From contig NZ_FXXL01000007.1 of assembly GCF_900184685.1 (NCBI RefSeq), positions 620,001-684,000 of the forward strand: a stretch of 64,000 nucleotides of DNA. Direction: 5' to 3'. The notes beneath the pieces were generated by a model, which was not told where the DNA came from, made no database searches, and saw only the letters and a program-made list of their open reading frames with translations. Positions 25,310-33,602 of this stretch are shown piece after piece. Every line of letters starts with the position of its first letter. Positions within the stretch are counted from its first letter, which is position 1. A program made the position numbers and the translations under genes. The stretch is from Butyricimonas sp. Marseille-P3923 (lineage in GTDB: Bacteria; Bacteroidota; Bacteroidia; Bacteroidales; Marinifilaceae).

Positions 25310-26731
25310 TTATGCTTTTTCCCGTATTACCCGGTCATAGATGTAAAGTAACACGGTTGTGCCTAATCCTATGGCTAGAATTACCATCCAAATATTAGAG
25401 GGAGAGTATTGTTGCCAAAGGAGATCGGTCAATTCCTTGTGTCCCATGTGGAGTTGTTGCGCCACGTTGTCAAAATAGGCGTTACTGGATAACCTTTCGG
25501 GGATAGCCAAGCCTTTGGCTTCGGCGAATTGGCGGGTGATAACCACTTTGTCGGACATATTCTGGTACACCATACCGGAGATAATCCCCGCGAAAACACT
25601 ACCGATAAACACGGGAATAAAGGAGTATCCCATGTAAAGGGCTTTCTTGTCATGCGGGGCGATACGTCCGATGTATTCCGTGATCTTGGGTGAGCCTGCC
25701 ATTTCTCCCAGCGAGAAGACGAGTATCGCCACGAGCGTGAAGAGTACGTTTTGGGAAAACAATGTTAATGCCATACCTATGGAACACACAAGAAAGCCTG
25801 ACATCATTGATTTCAACGGTTTCATGCGCATCACGATGCTTGATACTGCGATTTGGAAAATGATGATATACAAGGCATCGAAGTTTGTCACGAATTCGGC
25901 GTCCAATACTCCCGGTGCGGGACTGTAATTATTACTGATAAATGGAATATACTCGTGGAAAAAGTTGTAAAGCACGCTGGTATCCACCCACTGAGAGATA
26001 AACACGGGCAGCGTGAAGAATAACTGGTAATACATAGTCCAAAAACCTGCCACGATAAGCAGGAACACGAGAAATTTGACATCCCGTACGATGCTGAACA
26101 TATTACGGAATATATCCCCGAAAGTCTTTGCCAGCGAGGTTTGTTCCACTTTTCCACGGTGAGGTTCCTTGTAAAAGAACAGCAGGATGAAATTCAACGC
26201 GATCATCCCTGCCGAAACGTAGAACACGAGATGCGATGATCCTTTAAATAGTAATGTTACCATAGGACCGAAGAAAGCACCGATGTTCACCATCATGTAG
26301 TAAACGCCGAATCCTATTGATGCCGTTTCATCAGTGGTTGTTTTGGCTATGGTTGCCGATATTACCGGTTTGAATAATGCGGCACCCACGGCAAGATAAA
26401 GATACATGAGAAATACTCCCGTGAATGTTGAGAACAAGGGTAAGAGGATAAATGCCGAGGTGTAAATCACGAAAGCGAGTGCCAGTATTTTTTTGTACCC
26501 GTAACGGTCGGCAATTGCCCCGGTCAACACGGGTAGGAAGTAGAGTATTCCAGTGCCCACGCCCATGAGGATACCTTTCTGGCTCTGCGTGAATTCCAGA
26601 CCGCCCGCGTCGGAGGAACTGGTGAGGTAATTGGCAAATAGCATGAAAAATCCATACCATGCCCAACGTTCGAATAACTCAATAGTGTTTGCCACCCAGA
26701 AGGTGCGGGGAAATTTACTGAAAAAACTCAT
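25310..26731 (-). CDS. MFS transporter of the POT (proton-dependent oligopeptide) type
   Basis: 473 residues, about twelve to fourteen membrane helices. The start region FWVANTIELFERWAWYGFF resembles the ExxERFxYY motif of proton-coupled peptide transporters, here as ELFERWAWYG, so the proton-coupling residues are mostly kept. GAIADRYGYKKILA is the MFS loop 2-3 motif and FALGEMAGSPKITEYIGRIA-like sequence near residue 340 matches POT helix regions. Substrate probably di- or tripeptides. ATG 26731 is chosen over 26755. Confidence 0.8.
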   Translation of the reverse strand: MSFFSKFPRTFWVANTIELFERWAWYGFFMLFANYLTSSSDAGGLEFTQSQKGILMGVGTGILYFLPVLTGAIADRYGYKKILALAFVIYTSAFILLPLFSTFTGVFLMYLYLAVGAALFKPVISATIAKTTTDETASIGFGVYYMMVNIGAFFGPMVTLLFKGSSHLVFYVSAGMIALNFILLFFYKEPHRGKVEQTSLAKTFGDIFRNMFSIVRDVKFLVFLLIVAGFWTMYYQLFFTLPVFISQWVDTSVLYNFFHEYIPFISNNYSPAPGVLDAEFVTNFDALYIIIFQIAVSSIVMRMKPLKSMMSGFLVCSIGMALTLFSQNVLFTLVAILVFSLGEMAGSPKITEYIGRIAPHDKKALYMGYSFIPVFIGSVFAGIISGMVYQNMSDKVVITRQFAEAKGLAIPERLSSNAYFDNVAQQLHMGHKELTDLLWQQYSPSNIWMVILAIGLGTTVLLYIYDRVIREKA

Positions 26732-26740
26732 TATTTTAGG

Positions 26741-26852
26741 TTTTGCCTTCGGCAAGTTACAAGTTGCATTGCCTTCGGCAGTTACAGGTTACAAATTCGA
26801 AGAGATTGTCTAAACCTGTAACTGTGAAAGCAATGTAACTCGCCGTAGGCGA
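26741..26852. repeat. Family 2 inverted-repeat element (between ackA and the POT gene)
   Basis: TTTTGCCTTCGGCAAGTTAC and GTTACAGGTTACA on one side, ACCTGTAACTG and TCGCCGTAGGCGAA on the other. It lies between ackA and the downstream transporter gene on the minus strand. Confidence 0.8.
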
Positions 26853-26853
26853 A

Positions 26854-28053
26854 TTATTTAACCAAATTCATCGTATCTGTCGCGATAACTAATTCTTCAT
26901 CGGTAGTGATGCTCATCACGATCACTTTAGAGTCAGACATGGATAACATTTTGTCTTTTCCGCGAGTGCCTTTGTTGGCAGCCGTGTCGAAATGAATACC
27001 CATGTATTCCATGTTACGGCATACTTGTTCGCGTACCTCATCGTCGTTCTCTCCGATGCCACCCGTGAATACGATCAAGTCTACGCCGTTCAGTACGGCC
27101 GCATAACTACCCACGTATTTTTTCACGTCGTAAGAAAGGATGTCAAGAGCCAAACGGGCTTTCTCGTTACCTTCGCTTGCGGCAGTTTGCAGGTCACGAC
27201 AGTCTGAAGATACCTCGGACACTCCTTGTAATCCGGATTTTTTGTTTACCAAGTCGTTTGCTTGAGCTGTGGTTAGTCCTTCTTTGTCGCAGATATACAA
27301 CAATGCACCGAGGTCGAGATCACCCGTACGGGTACCCATGATCACCCCCGCGTTGGGAGTGAAGCCCATAGAGGTGTCGACGGATTTACCTTTGTTGATA
27401 GCGGTAATGGATGAGCCGTTACCGAGGTGGCAGGTGATAATCTTTTTCTCTTCGATGTTCCAGCCTAGAATGTTGCATGCCTTTTGAGCCACGAATTTGT
27501 GAGATGTCCCGTGGAAGCCGTAACGACGTACCCGGTATTGCTCGTAATATTTGTAGGGCAGACCGTAAATGAATGCCTCTTTCGGTAGTGTCTGGTGGAA
27601 CGAGGTATCGAATACGGCTACTTGCGGAACGCCCGGCAGTAGTTTTTCCATTGTCTCGATTCCGGTCAGGTTTGCCGGGTTATGCAACGGAGCCAACTCG
27701 CAGCAAGCGGCGATTTTATCTTTAGCATCTTTGTCCACGATAACGCTTTTGGCAAAGAATTCCCCCCCGTGTGCCACGCGGTGTCCCACGGCATTAATAT
27801 CGGTCAGAGCCTTGATCACCCCGTGTTTCGGGTCAACAAGTGCTTTCAGAATCAAGTCAATACCGACGGTGTGATCCTTGATTGGTTCTTCCACCACGTA
27901 TTTATCTTTTCCTTCCGGTTTGTGTGTGAAGCTTCCTACCGGTAGACCGATTTTTTCTACCAATCCTTTTGCCAGTAACGTTGGCTCTCCTTCCATGTCT
28001 AACAACTGGTATTTTATGGAGGAACTACCGCAGTTTAATACTAATATGTTCAT
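26854..28053 (-). CDS. ackA: Acetate kinase
   Basis: 399 residues, normal length. It makes ATP and acetate from acetyl phosphate and ADP. The first phosphate-binding loop is LVLNCGSSSIKYQL, with further marks VGHRVAHGGEFF, VFDTSFHQTLP, RYGFHGTSHKFV, CHLGNGSSITA and GGIGENDDEVR. It follows pta on the minus strand, with a short family 1 element in the gap of about 130 bases. Together they form the fermentative acetate pathway. Confidence 0.97.
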   Translation of the reverse strand: MNILVLNCGSSSIKYQLLDMEGEPTLLAKGLVEKIGLPVGSFTHKPEGKDKYVVEEPIKDHTVGIDLILKALVDPKHGVIKALTDINAVGHRVAHGGEFFAKSVIVDKDAKDKIAACCELAPLHNPANLTGIETMEKLLPGVPQVAVFDTSFHQTLPKEAFIYGLPYKYYEQYRVRRYGFHGTSHKFVAQKACNILGWNIEEKKIITCHLGNGSSITAINKGKSVDTSMGFTPNAGVIMGTRTGDLDLGALLYICDKEGLTTAQANDLVNKKSGLQGVSEVSSDCRDLQTAASEGNEKARLALDILSYDVKKYVGSYAAVLNGVDLIVFTGGIGENDDEVREQVCRNMEYMGIHFDTAANKGTRGKDKMLSMSDSKVIVMSITTDEELVIATDTMNLVK

Positions 28054-28063
28054 TATATTTGAT

Positions 28064-28178
28064 TTTATAAAGTTTTTAAAGTCCGTGAAATATTTAGTTC
28101 GTAAAGTTTATAAGGTTTATAAAGTTCATAAAGTAAACTTGCTTTATGAACCTTATGAACTTTATAATTTTATAAACT
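28064..28178. repeat. Family 1 inverted-repeat element, copy G (coreless)
   Basis: Arms of GTTTATAAG/GTTCATAAA units (about 28097-28134) and their inverse (28142-28178), joined by a short A/T loop. The G/C-rich three-hairpin core of the other copies is absent. It lies between pta and ackA. Confidence 0.85.
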
Positions 28179-28181
28179 GAT

Positions 28182-29183
28182 TTATTTTGCTGCAGCTTGA
28201 TTTACCGTGATAGCCACTAGGTTTACGATATCACTAACCGAACAACCTCTTGACAGGTCGTTGATTGGGGCTGCCATACCTTGTAGCACGGGTCCAACAG
28301 CTTCGATGCCCGCGATGCGTTGCACGAGTTTATAGCTGATGTTACCTACTTCGAGGCTGGGGAAGATAAGCACGTTGGCTTTTCCGGCCACGGGACTGCC
28401 CGGGGCTTTGCTTGCACCCACGGAAGCTACCAGTGCGGCGTCTGCCTGCATTTCGCCGTCGATCATTACGTCGGGAGCCATTGCTTTTGCCAGTTCGGTT
28501 GCTTTTACTACTTTATCTACCAGTTCGTTCTTTGCCGATCCTTTGGTGGAGAAGCTCAACATGGCCACTCTCGGCTCGATTTTAGCGATAGCTCTTGCGG
28601 TTCCGGCAGTAGCCACGGCTATTTGAGCCAATTCTTCAGCGGTGGGGTTAGGCAACACGGCACAGTCGGCGCACACGATTAACCCGTTTTCCCCGTATTC
28701 CGGTTTGTTGGTCAACAGGAGGAAAGCCCCTGATACGACAGACATTCCCGGTAGCGTCTTCACGATTTGTAACGCCGGGCGCAATACGTCTCCGGTAGCG
28801 TTCTTCGCTCCGGCGACTTCACCGTCCGCATCACCGCTTTTGATCATCAAAGTTGTCAGATAAAGCGGATCAACAACAAGTTTCAATGCTTGTTCCTTTG
28901 TCATCCCTTTACTCTTGCGGAGTTCAACCAACAAGTCGGCATAAGCCTCTTTTTTTTCGTGGTTCTCGGGATCGATGATTGTTGCTTTACCGATATTTTT
29001 TAACTCGAATTTCTCCGCCAAAGCCTTAATTTCCTCCGGTTTCCCGATTAGGATAATTTGTGCGATACCTTCACCCAAAAGGATATCGGCAGCTTGTAAC
29101 GTACGTTCTTCGGTTCCTTCCGGAAGTACAATTCTTTTATTGTACTTCTTGGCGTTTTCTTTGATTTGTTCAAGGAGATTCAT
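28182..29183 (-). CDS. pta: Phosphate acetyltransferase
   Basis: 333 residues, the short single-domain form without the DRTGG domain. It converts acetyl-CoA and phosphate to acetyl phosphate. Visible marks: RIVLPEGTEERTLQAADI, DPLYLTTLMIKSGDADGEVAGA, NVLIFPSLEVGNISYKLVQR and the closing GMAAPINDLSRGCSVSDIVN. ATG 29183 (MNLLEQIKEN) is used; the extension to 29228 is unlikely. First gene of the pta-ackA operon. Confidence 0.96.
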   Translation of the reverse strand: MNLLEQIKENAKKYNKRIVLPEGTEERTLQAADILLGEGIAQIILIGKPEEIKALAEKFELKNIGKATIIDPENHEKKEAYADLLVELRKSKGMTKEQALKLVVDPLYLTTLMIKSGDADGEVAGAKNATGDVLRPALQIVKTLPGMSVVSGAFLLLTNKPEYGENGLIVCADCAVLPNPTAEELAQIAVATAGTARAIAKIEPRVAMLSFSTKGSAKNELVDKVVKATELAKAMAPDVMIDGEMQADAALVASVGASKAPGSPVAGKANVLIFPSLEVGNISYKLVQRIAGIEAVGPVLQGMAAPINDLSRGCSVSDIVNLVAITVNQAAAK

Positions 29184-29306
29184 TGTCTTTATCTGTTTTG
29201 TAATTGTTATTCGCAATCGTTGCCGCAAAAGTATGAATAATTCATCAAATTACACGTGTTTTGCTATTTATTGTTTGCAATTTTCAATGAATTTGCAAGA
29301 TTGAGA

Positions 29307-29771
29307 TTACAAAATTAATGAACTCACTTTAAAGCGTACTCGCAATACTCCTTCGTTGAAATCGTGTGATATTATACGGAATGTACCGATTTCCGCTGTG
29401 TTCGTCACGTGTTCGCCGATACAGGCACATTGATCGTAATCACCGATACGGATAACGCGTACTGTATCTACGCTTGGGTCGGGCAGGCGTTCGATGCTGA
29501 TACTTGAAGGTACTTTGTCTTTCGGGTAGAAAATTTCTTCCACGTTGATGTTCTGTTGAATAATGTCGTTCACCGCTTGTTCTACCGTGGCTATATCCTC
29601 GGGAGTGGGAGAGGTGGTGAAATAATAGTCACACTTGGACTTCTTTTTCTCGATATGCGCCGAGAAAGCCCGTTCGCAATGGAAGTATTTTACCATTTGC
29701 GAGTTTAGTATGTGTTCCGCCGTGTGCATGGCAGGCGAGGAGTATACCTTGTTCGGTTCGTTGATGTTCAT
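29307..29771 (-). CDS. AlaX-like alanyl-tRNA editing protein
   Basis: 154 residues corresponding to the second half of the alanyl-tRNA synthetase editing domain. The zinc ligands are H16 and H20 in MHTAEHIL and C117 and H121 in CACIGEHV. Free-standing AlaX proteins hydrolyse Ser-tRNA(Ala) or Gly-tRNA(Ala). The lack of the glycine-rich N-terminal part makes it an AlaX-S-like type. Cytoplasmic. Confidence 0.8.
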   Translation of the reverse strand: MNINEPNKVYSSPAMHTAEHILNSQMVKYFHCERAFSAHIEKKKSKCDYYFTTSPTPEDIATVEQAVNDIIQQNINVEEIFYPKDKVPSSISIERLPDPSVDTVRVIRIGDYDQCACIGEHVTNTAEIGTFRIISHDFNEGVLRVRFKVSSLIL

Positions 29772-29899
29772 GTTTTTAATATTGCAAATTTTGTAGTTTG
29801 TGATGTTCCATCGCGAATATAATTAAATAATTTACGATACGCGAATTATTTGATTACAAGTTAATAGGTCACAAGTCGGTAAAAAAATAACTGTTTCTT

Positions 29900-29929
29900 T
29901 TGGATTTATCAAAAAGATACTTACCTTTA
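29900..29929 (+). promoter_or_regulatory. Promoter of the rod-shaped small RNA
   Basis: TTG (29900-29902), 19-bp spacer, TACCTTTA (29922-29929), close to the Bacteroidota consensus with the last G replaced. Transcription would begin near 29935. Confidence 0.55.
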
Positions 29930-29934
29930 CAGCG

Positions 29935-30113
29935 AGAATCAAATGTTACAACCGTTCACGGTAAAAATACATAATGAATACCGGGGATAAGCGCGAGACA
30001 CACTTAGGAAGTTTTACTTTCATAACATGATCGAATCGATACGCCTTAGACCTTATATCGGCCCTTGATATACTTCCAAACCCTCCACTCGCCATTCCCC
30101 GGTTTCTTTTTTT
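29935..30113 (+). ncRNA. ssrS: Rod-shaped small RNA, candidate 6S RNA
   Basis: A closing stem ACCGGGGA (29980-29987) / TCCCCGGT (30096-30103) continues as GCGAG (29993-29997) / CTCGC (30088-30092), then GGAAGT (30007-30012) / ACTTCC (30071-30076), a large one-sided bubble, and an apical hairpin CGATA/TATCG. Eight T residues follow, so the closing stem doubles as terminator. A 5' hairpin ACCGTTCACGGT (29951-29962) precedes it. A single long rod with a bubble in the middle is the 6S RNA plan. No protein frame is credible in the 470-bp gap. The 6S name is inference; SRP RNA and tmRNA signatures are absent. Confidence 0.55.
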
Positions 30114-30149
30114 TAGTCTAAATCACATGTTATAATAGAATTTATTGCC

Positions 30150-30182
30150 TATCTTTGCACCTTGAGCGGGTAAAAATACCCG
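30150..30182 (+). promoter_or_regulatory. fabG -7 element and leader hairpin
   Basis: TATCTTTG (30150-30157) matches the -7 consensus; no exact TTG lies 19-20 bases upstream. The transcript would carry a hairpin CGGGTA-AAAA-TACCCG at 30167-30182, about 60 bases before the fabG ATG. Confidence 0.55.
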
Positions 30183-30243
30183 TGGGGAAGAATCGCCTTT
30201 TGGGTGTGTCCCCTTTAATTTAGGTTTAAATAAAACTGTAATT

Positions 30244-30990
30244 ATGAAGTTATTAGAAGGAAAAACAGCCATTGTAACCGGGGCATCAAGAGGTATCGGT
30301 AAAGCTGTGGCAATGGAGTTTGCCAGACAAGGCGCTAATATTGCTTTTACCGACTTAAGGTATGACGAAATCGCACAAGAGACAGAGAAAGAGATTGCTG
30401 CCTTGGGCGTGAAAGCGAAAATGTACGCTTCCAACGCTGCCGATTTTGCTGCTACAAGTGCTACCGTGGACGAGATTGTTAAAGAATTCGGACGAATTGA
30501 CATACTTGTAAATAATGCCGGAATCACGAAAGATACTTTGTTAATGCGCATGAGCGAAGAACAATGGGATGCCGTGATTAACGTGAACCTCAAATCCGTG
30601 TTCAATTTCACGAAAGCTGTTTCTGCCGTCATGTTACGCCAGAAATCGGGTTCTATTATCAGCATGAGTTCCGTGGTGGGAGTAAGCGGTAACGCCGGGC
30701 AGGCTAACTATGCCGCTTCCAAAGCAGGTATCATCGGCTTTACCAAGAGCGTGGCGAAAGAATTAGGTTCTCGCAACATCCGTGCTAACGCCGTGGCTCC
30801 GGGATTTATCATCACGGACATGACCGCTCAATTGTCCGAGGACGTGCGGAAAGAATGGGCTGCTAAAATTCCATTGAAAAGAGGCGGAACGCCGGAAGAT
30901 ATCGCTAAAGTATGCGTGTTCCTCGCTTCCGATTTGTCCTCTTACGTGACAGGACAGACCATCCACGTTTGCGGTGGAATGAATATGTAG
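30244..30990 (+). CDS. fabG: 3-oxoacyl-[ACP] reductase
   Basis: 248-residue short-chain dehydrogenase that reduces beta-ketoacyl-ACP with NADPH in fatty acid elongation. The cofactor loop is VTGASRGIGKAVA, the NNAG motif is in VNNAGITKDTLLMRM (the sequence typical of FabG rather than general SDRs), and the catalytic S, Y and K are in ISMSSVVG and NYAASKAGIIG. The C-terminus VTGQTIHVCGGMNM is FabG-like. It stands alone, not in a fab cluster. It could also support the BioC/BioG pathway, as FabG acts on methylated intermediates. Confidence 0.95.
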   Translation: MKLLEGKTAIVTGASRGIGKAVAMEFARQGANIAFTDLRYDEIAQETEKEIAALGVKAKMYASNAADFAATSATVDEIVKEFGRIDILVNNAGITKDTLLMRMSEEQWDAVINVNLKSVFNFTKAVSAVMLRQKSGSIISMSSVVGVSGNAGQANYAASKAGIIGFTKSVAKELGSRNIRANAVAPGFIITDMTAQLSEDVRKEWAAKIPLKRGGTPEDIAKVCVFLASDLSSYVTGQTIHVCGGMNM

Positions 30991-30991
30991 A

Positions 30992-31062
30992 CATCGCCGA
31001 AGGCGAGTTACAAGTTGCAGGTTATCAGGTTACAAGTTGTACCTGTAACCTGCAACTTGTAT
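30992..31062. repeat. Family 2 element after fabG
   Basis: TCGCCGAAGGCGAG, then GTTGCAGGTTATCAGGTTAC and the inverse ACCTGTAACCTGCAACTTG: a hairpin that could end the fabG transcript. The rest of the gap to 31389 holds a promoter-like site (31304) and a terminator (31348), no gene. Confidence 0.75.
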
Positions 31063-31303
31063 CACTCCACGTACATGTACCAACTACTGGAAAAATCAAC
31101 TTGATTTTCCCCAGCGAAAAAGATATACACGTGGATTATGTGGTATATTAGAACTCGGACAGAATTCGAAGGTGATTCTATAGTGATACAGTTGTGTGTA
31201 CTGATTATGTCGGATTCCGTACGGGACATCGGTTACCTGAAGGTGTGTTTATGTCTTAAATAGATGTGTTTGTGAAAACACGTGTGCTCTTTATGAAATA
31301 TGG

Positions 31304-31334
31304 TTGGAAAAGGGTAAAGCGGAAAGTATCTTTG
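31304..31334 (+). promoter_or_regulatory. Promoter-like site facing the blaR1-like 3' end
   Basis: TTG (31304-31306), 20-bp spacer, TATCTTTG (31327-31334): an exact Bacteroidota consensus on the plus strand with no plus-strand gene after it. It would give RNA antisense to the end of the BlaR1-like gene. Confidence 0.45.
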
Positions 31335-31347
31335 TATTGAAAAATAA

Positions 31348-31373
31348 GAAATGGGACGGGAACGTCCCATTTC
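31348..31373 (-). terminator. Terminator of the blaI-blaR1-like operon
   Basis: GAAATGGGACG (31348-31358) and CGTCCCATTTC (31363-31373) form an 11-bp stem with a 4-nt loop. On the minus strand it is followed by TTATTTTTC, a fair T tract. Confidence 0.8.
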
Positions 31374-31389
31374 TCACCTTGTGTGATTG

Positions 31390-33189
31390 TTATTGTGCTT
31401 TTTTCATGTGGATGGAGAGGTTCGGGGCGGTTTTGATTTTTACTTTTTTCATACCGGGAGCGGTAACAGTAAGTTTATCGTTTTTCCCGGTGACAAGTAA
31501 AAATTTACCGTCCTTGTCTGTATTTGTTTGAACTCCTTGAGTCGAAACAGTTGCTCCTGCAATCGGGTTACCGTCTTGGTCAAGAATTGTACCTGATGCT
31601 TCTATTACGGAGGGACTGGTTACAACTTTAACCTCAGACATTCTGAGACGAAAATGAGGACGTTCGTCTTGCTTTGTAACGCTAAAATAACTTTCTCCCT
31701 GTAACTGAATCTCTCTTCCGTTTGGTTGAATTTCTTGAGAAACAAGATCCGTTTGTGCTGATAGTTTCACCTTTGTTCCGTCTGCAAGAGTAATTATTGA
31801 GTCTTGAGCAGATAAAACACGTATCGGGGAAAATGTGATAAAATCTTTCACCAACTCGACGTTGACAACCCCGTGCCTACCTTTCTCGCCATAAACGGAA
31901 GTGGCAGCTTTATCTTTGAGAATGGTTATTGATTTGACTATTTGGGGAGGAAGCGAGCGGAATGCTTTCTGATCTACTTCTTGTCCCTCTACAATAAATA
32001 AAGGTGTGTCAAGGGATTCGTCACTGATACGGCTTGATATGATGTACGTTCCCCCGTCGATAATGGTATCCCTAATTAACATGTGTGAAGAGCGGGAGAG
32101 GGTATCCTTGCGAATTGTGAGTGTAACCAAGGAGTCGTTGGTGGAGGTAGTGGTAATGTAAACCACACCATCTTTTGCAGAGGTCTTCACGGTCGTCTTG
32201 GTTGTCAGAGTGTCTTGTTCCGGAATGGGATTATTTGCCGTTTTTGTTTCCAGAATTGAAGTAAAATCATTAACTTTGATTGCTGAAATCTCGTTTAGTT
32301 CGCCGGAGATTTCGGGACGGGCGAAAGCGGTTAAGGCGATTACCGCCAACGGAAGTACATACAGGTACTTTGCACGAGCCCACGGACTGGATTTTTCTTT
32401 TAACATCATAGTGATTCGTTTTTTAAGTTTACTGTGATTAAAGCTGTTGGCCATAGAGTAGAGCCTTGTGCCGACAGCTTTTTTTATTAATAATAATTGA
32501 TATTGTTTTGCGTTGATGCCTTGGCGGATAACCGAGTCGTCAGCCTCGTATTCGTGAATGGTCTGCAATTCCTGTTTAAGCAGCCAAGAGGCGGGGTTGA
32601 ACCATTGGAAACAGATACAAAGGTCTGAAATCAACAAGTCAACGGAATGGCGGTTACGTATATGTGCCATCTCGTGAGCGAGGATTTCCTTGCTATTCTC
32701 TGTCTGATCTTTTTCCGAGATCACGATGTATTTCATCCAGCTGAAGGGGGCGATATCTTTGTCGTGTACAATCAATATAGTCCCTTTTTCCAACTTTTCT
32801 TTCCGTCCGCGGCGTACCAGACAGAGCATGTGTGCGAGCGAGTATGCGGTACGTCCGAAAAAGAAAAGAATCCCGAGAAAGTAAACCAGCAGAGCGAGCA
32901 ATATCCACACGGGGATGGATGGTGTTACCATAGCGACCGACGTGGTCTGTATGACATCGTCAACCTGCATGATGTATTGCTCGAAGTTTACAAGAGTTTG
33001 CTGAATCTCGGTATTATCGTGAATGGTTATTTCACAGAAGGGGATAACAAGAGATAATACCAGTATGCCGCATAGAGCGAGCCGGTTGAAACGGTGAAAT
33101 GTTTCTTTGCTGAGCAGCAACCTGTAAAACAGATAAAATGCTGCCAGACAAACGGATGCTTTCAGTATGTAGACGAAAAAAGTTCCCAT
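31390..33189 (-). CDS. BlaR1/MecR1-type M56 peptidase with mosaic C-terminal region
   Basis: 599 residues. Residues 1-290 are the sensor: three to four membrane helices and the M56 zinc metalloprotease motif HEMAH (172-176) with the third ligand region HEYEADD (212-218); these proteins cut the BlaI repressor after a signal. After the last helix (about 275-290) the usual penicillin-binding domain is missing. Instead come a linker, a SusC-plug-like segment (396-450: PLFIVEGQEV, KSITILKDKAATSVYG), a FecR-like segment (464-505: IITLADGTKVKLSAQ, REIQLQGESYFSV) and a carboxypeptidase-regulatory-like sandwich (532-590: GTILDQDGNPIAGATVSTQG). Plug-like tails on M56 proteins are known in Bacteroidota; the FecR-like part is less familiar to me. 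It follows the BlaI-like gene by three bases. Confidence 0.85.
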   Translation of the reverse strand: MGTFFVYILKASVCLAAFYLFYRLLLSKETFHRFNRLALCGILVLSLVIPFCEITIHDNTEIQQTLVNFEQYIMQVDDVIQTTSVAMVTPSIPVWILLALLVYFLGILFFFGRTAYSLAHMLCLVRRGRKEKLEKGTILIVHDKDIAPFSWMKYIVISEKDQTENSKEILAHEMAHIRNRHSVDLLISDLCICFQWFNPASWLLKQELQTIHEYEADDSVIRQGINAKQYQLLLIKKAVGTRLYSMANSFNHSKLKKRITMMLKEKSSPWARAKYLYVLPLAVIALTAFARPEISGELNEISAIKVNDFTSILETKTANNPIPEQDTLTTKTTVKTSAKDGVVYITTTSTNDSLVTLTIRKDTLSRSSHMLIRDTIIDGGTYIISSRISDESLDTPLFIVEGQEVDQKAFRSLPPQIVKSITILKDKAATSVYGEKGRHGVVNVELVKDFITFSPIRVLSAQDSIITLADGTKVKLSAQTDLVSQEIQPNGREIQLQGESYFSVTKQDERPHFRLRMSEVKVVTSPSVIEASGTILDQDGNPIAGATVSTQGVQTNTDKDGKFLLVTGKNDKLTVTAPGMKKVKIKTAPNLSIHMKKAQ

Positions 33190-33192
33190 AAG

Positions 33193-33561
33193 TTATTCGT
33201 TTTGGTGTGCTTTTTCTACTTCGGCTATAAGTTGTTTCAGTTCTTCCAGAGAGATGTCTTCTTCTTGTACCAGTGAAGAAACAGCATTGAGGTACGAGTT
33301 GTTGAAATACTTGTTGATCACGTTCTTTAAAGTACCTTTTCTAAATTCTTCTTCACTGATGACGGCATGGTATTGATAGGTGTTACCAAAAGCCTCGTGC
33401 CCGAGAAATCCTTTTTCTTCCAGACCCCGCACGATGGTGGAGAGGGTATTGAAATGCGGTTTGGGATCTTCGTAATAGGCGAGTAATTGTCTCACGAATA
33501 GAGAACCTTCCTTCCAGAAAAATCCCATGATTTCTTCTTCTTTTGCTGTTAGTCCTTTCAT
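33193..33561 (-). CDS. BlaI/MecI/CopY family repressor
   Basis: 122-residue winged-helix repressor. The opening LTAKEEEIMGFFWKEGSLFV and HFNTLSTIVRGLEEKGFLGH hold the recognition helix; the C-terminal half is the dimerisation and cleavage region (FFNNSYLNAVSSLVQEEDIS). It represses its own operon and is expected to be cut by the membrane peptidase encoded next. A palindrome at 33584-33602 is a likely operator. Confidence 0.92.
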   Translation of the reverse strand: MKGLTAKEEEIMGFFWKEGSLFVRQLLAYYEDPKPHFNTLSTIVRGLEEKGFLGHEAFGNTYQYHAVISEEEFRKGTLKNVINKYFNNSYLNAVSSLVQEEDISLEELKQLIAEVEKAHQNE

Positions 33562-33583
33562 AGTTTTTATCTTTTACGCAAAG

Positions 33584-33602
33584 TAACTAAAAGTTTTAGT
33601 TA
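33584..33602. promoter_or_regulatory. Likely BlaI-like operator
   Basis: TAACTAAAA-G-TTTTAGTTA, a perfect palindrome 23 bases upstream of the repressor start. A weaker related site AACTA-N7-TAGTT lies at about 33606-33622. The rest of the 263-bp gap holds the promoter of the NfeD-like gene. Confidence 0.6.

Noticed and set aside
29975-30113. SRP RNA or tmRNA in place of 6S
   Set aside because: The SRP GGAA-tetraloop region with its conserved helix and the tmRNA tRNA-like acceptor with tag reading frame are both missing.
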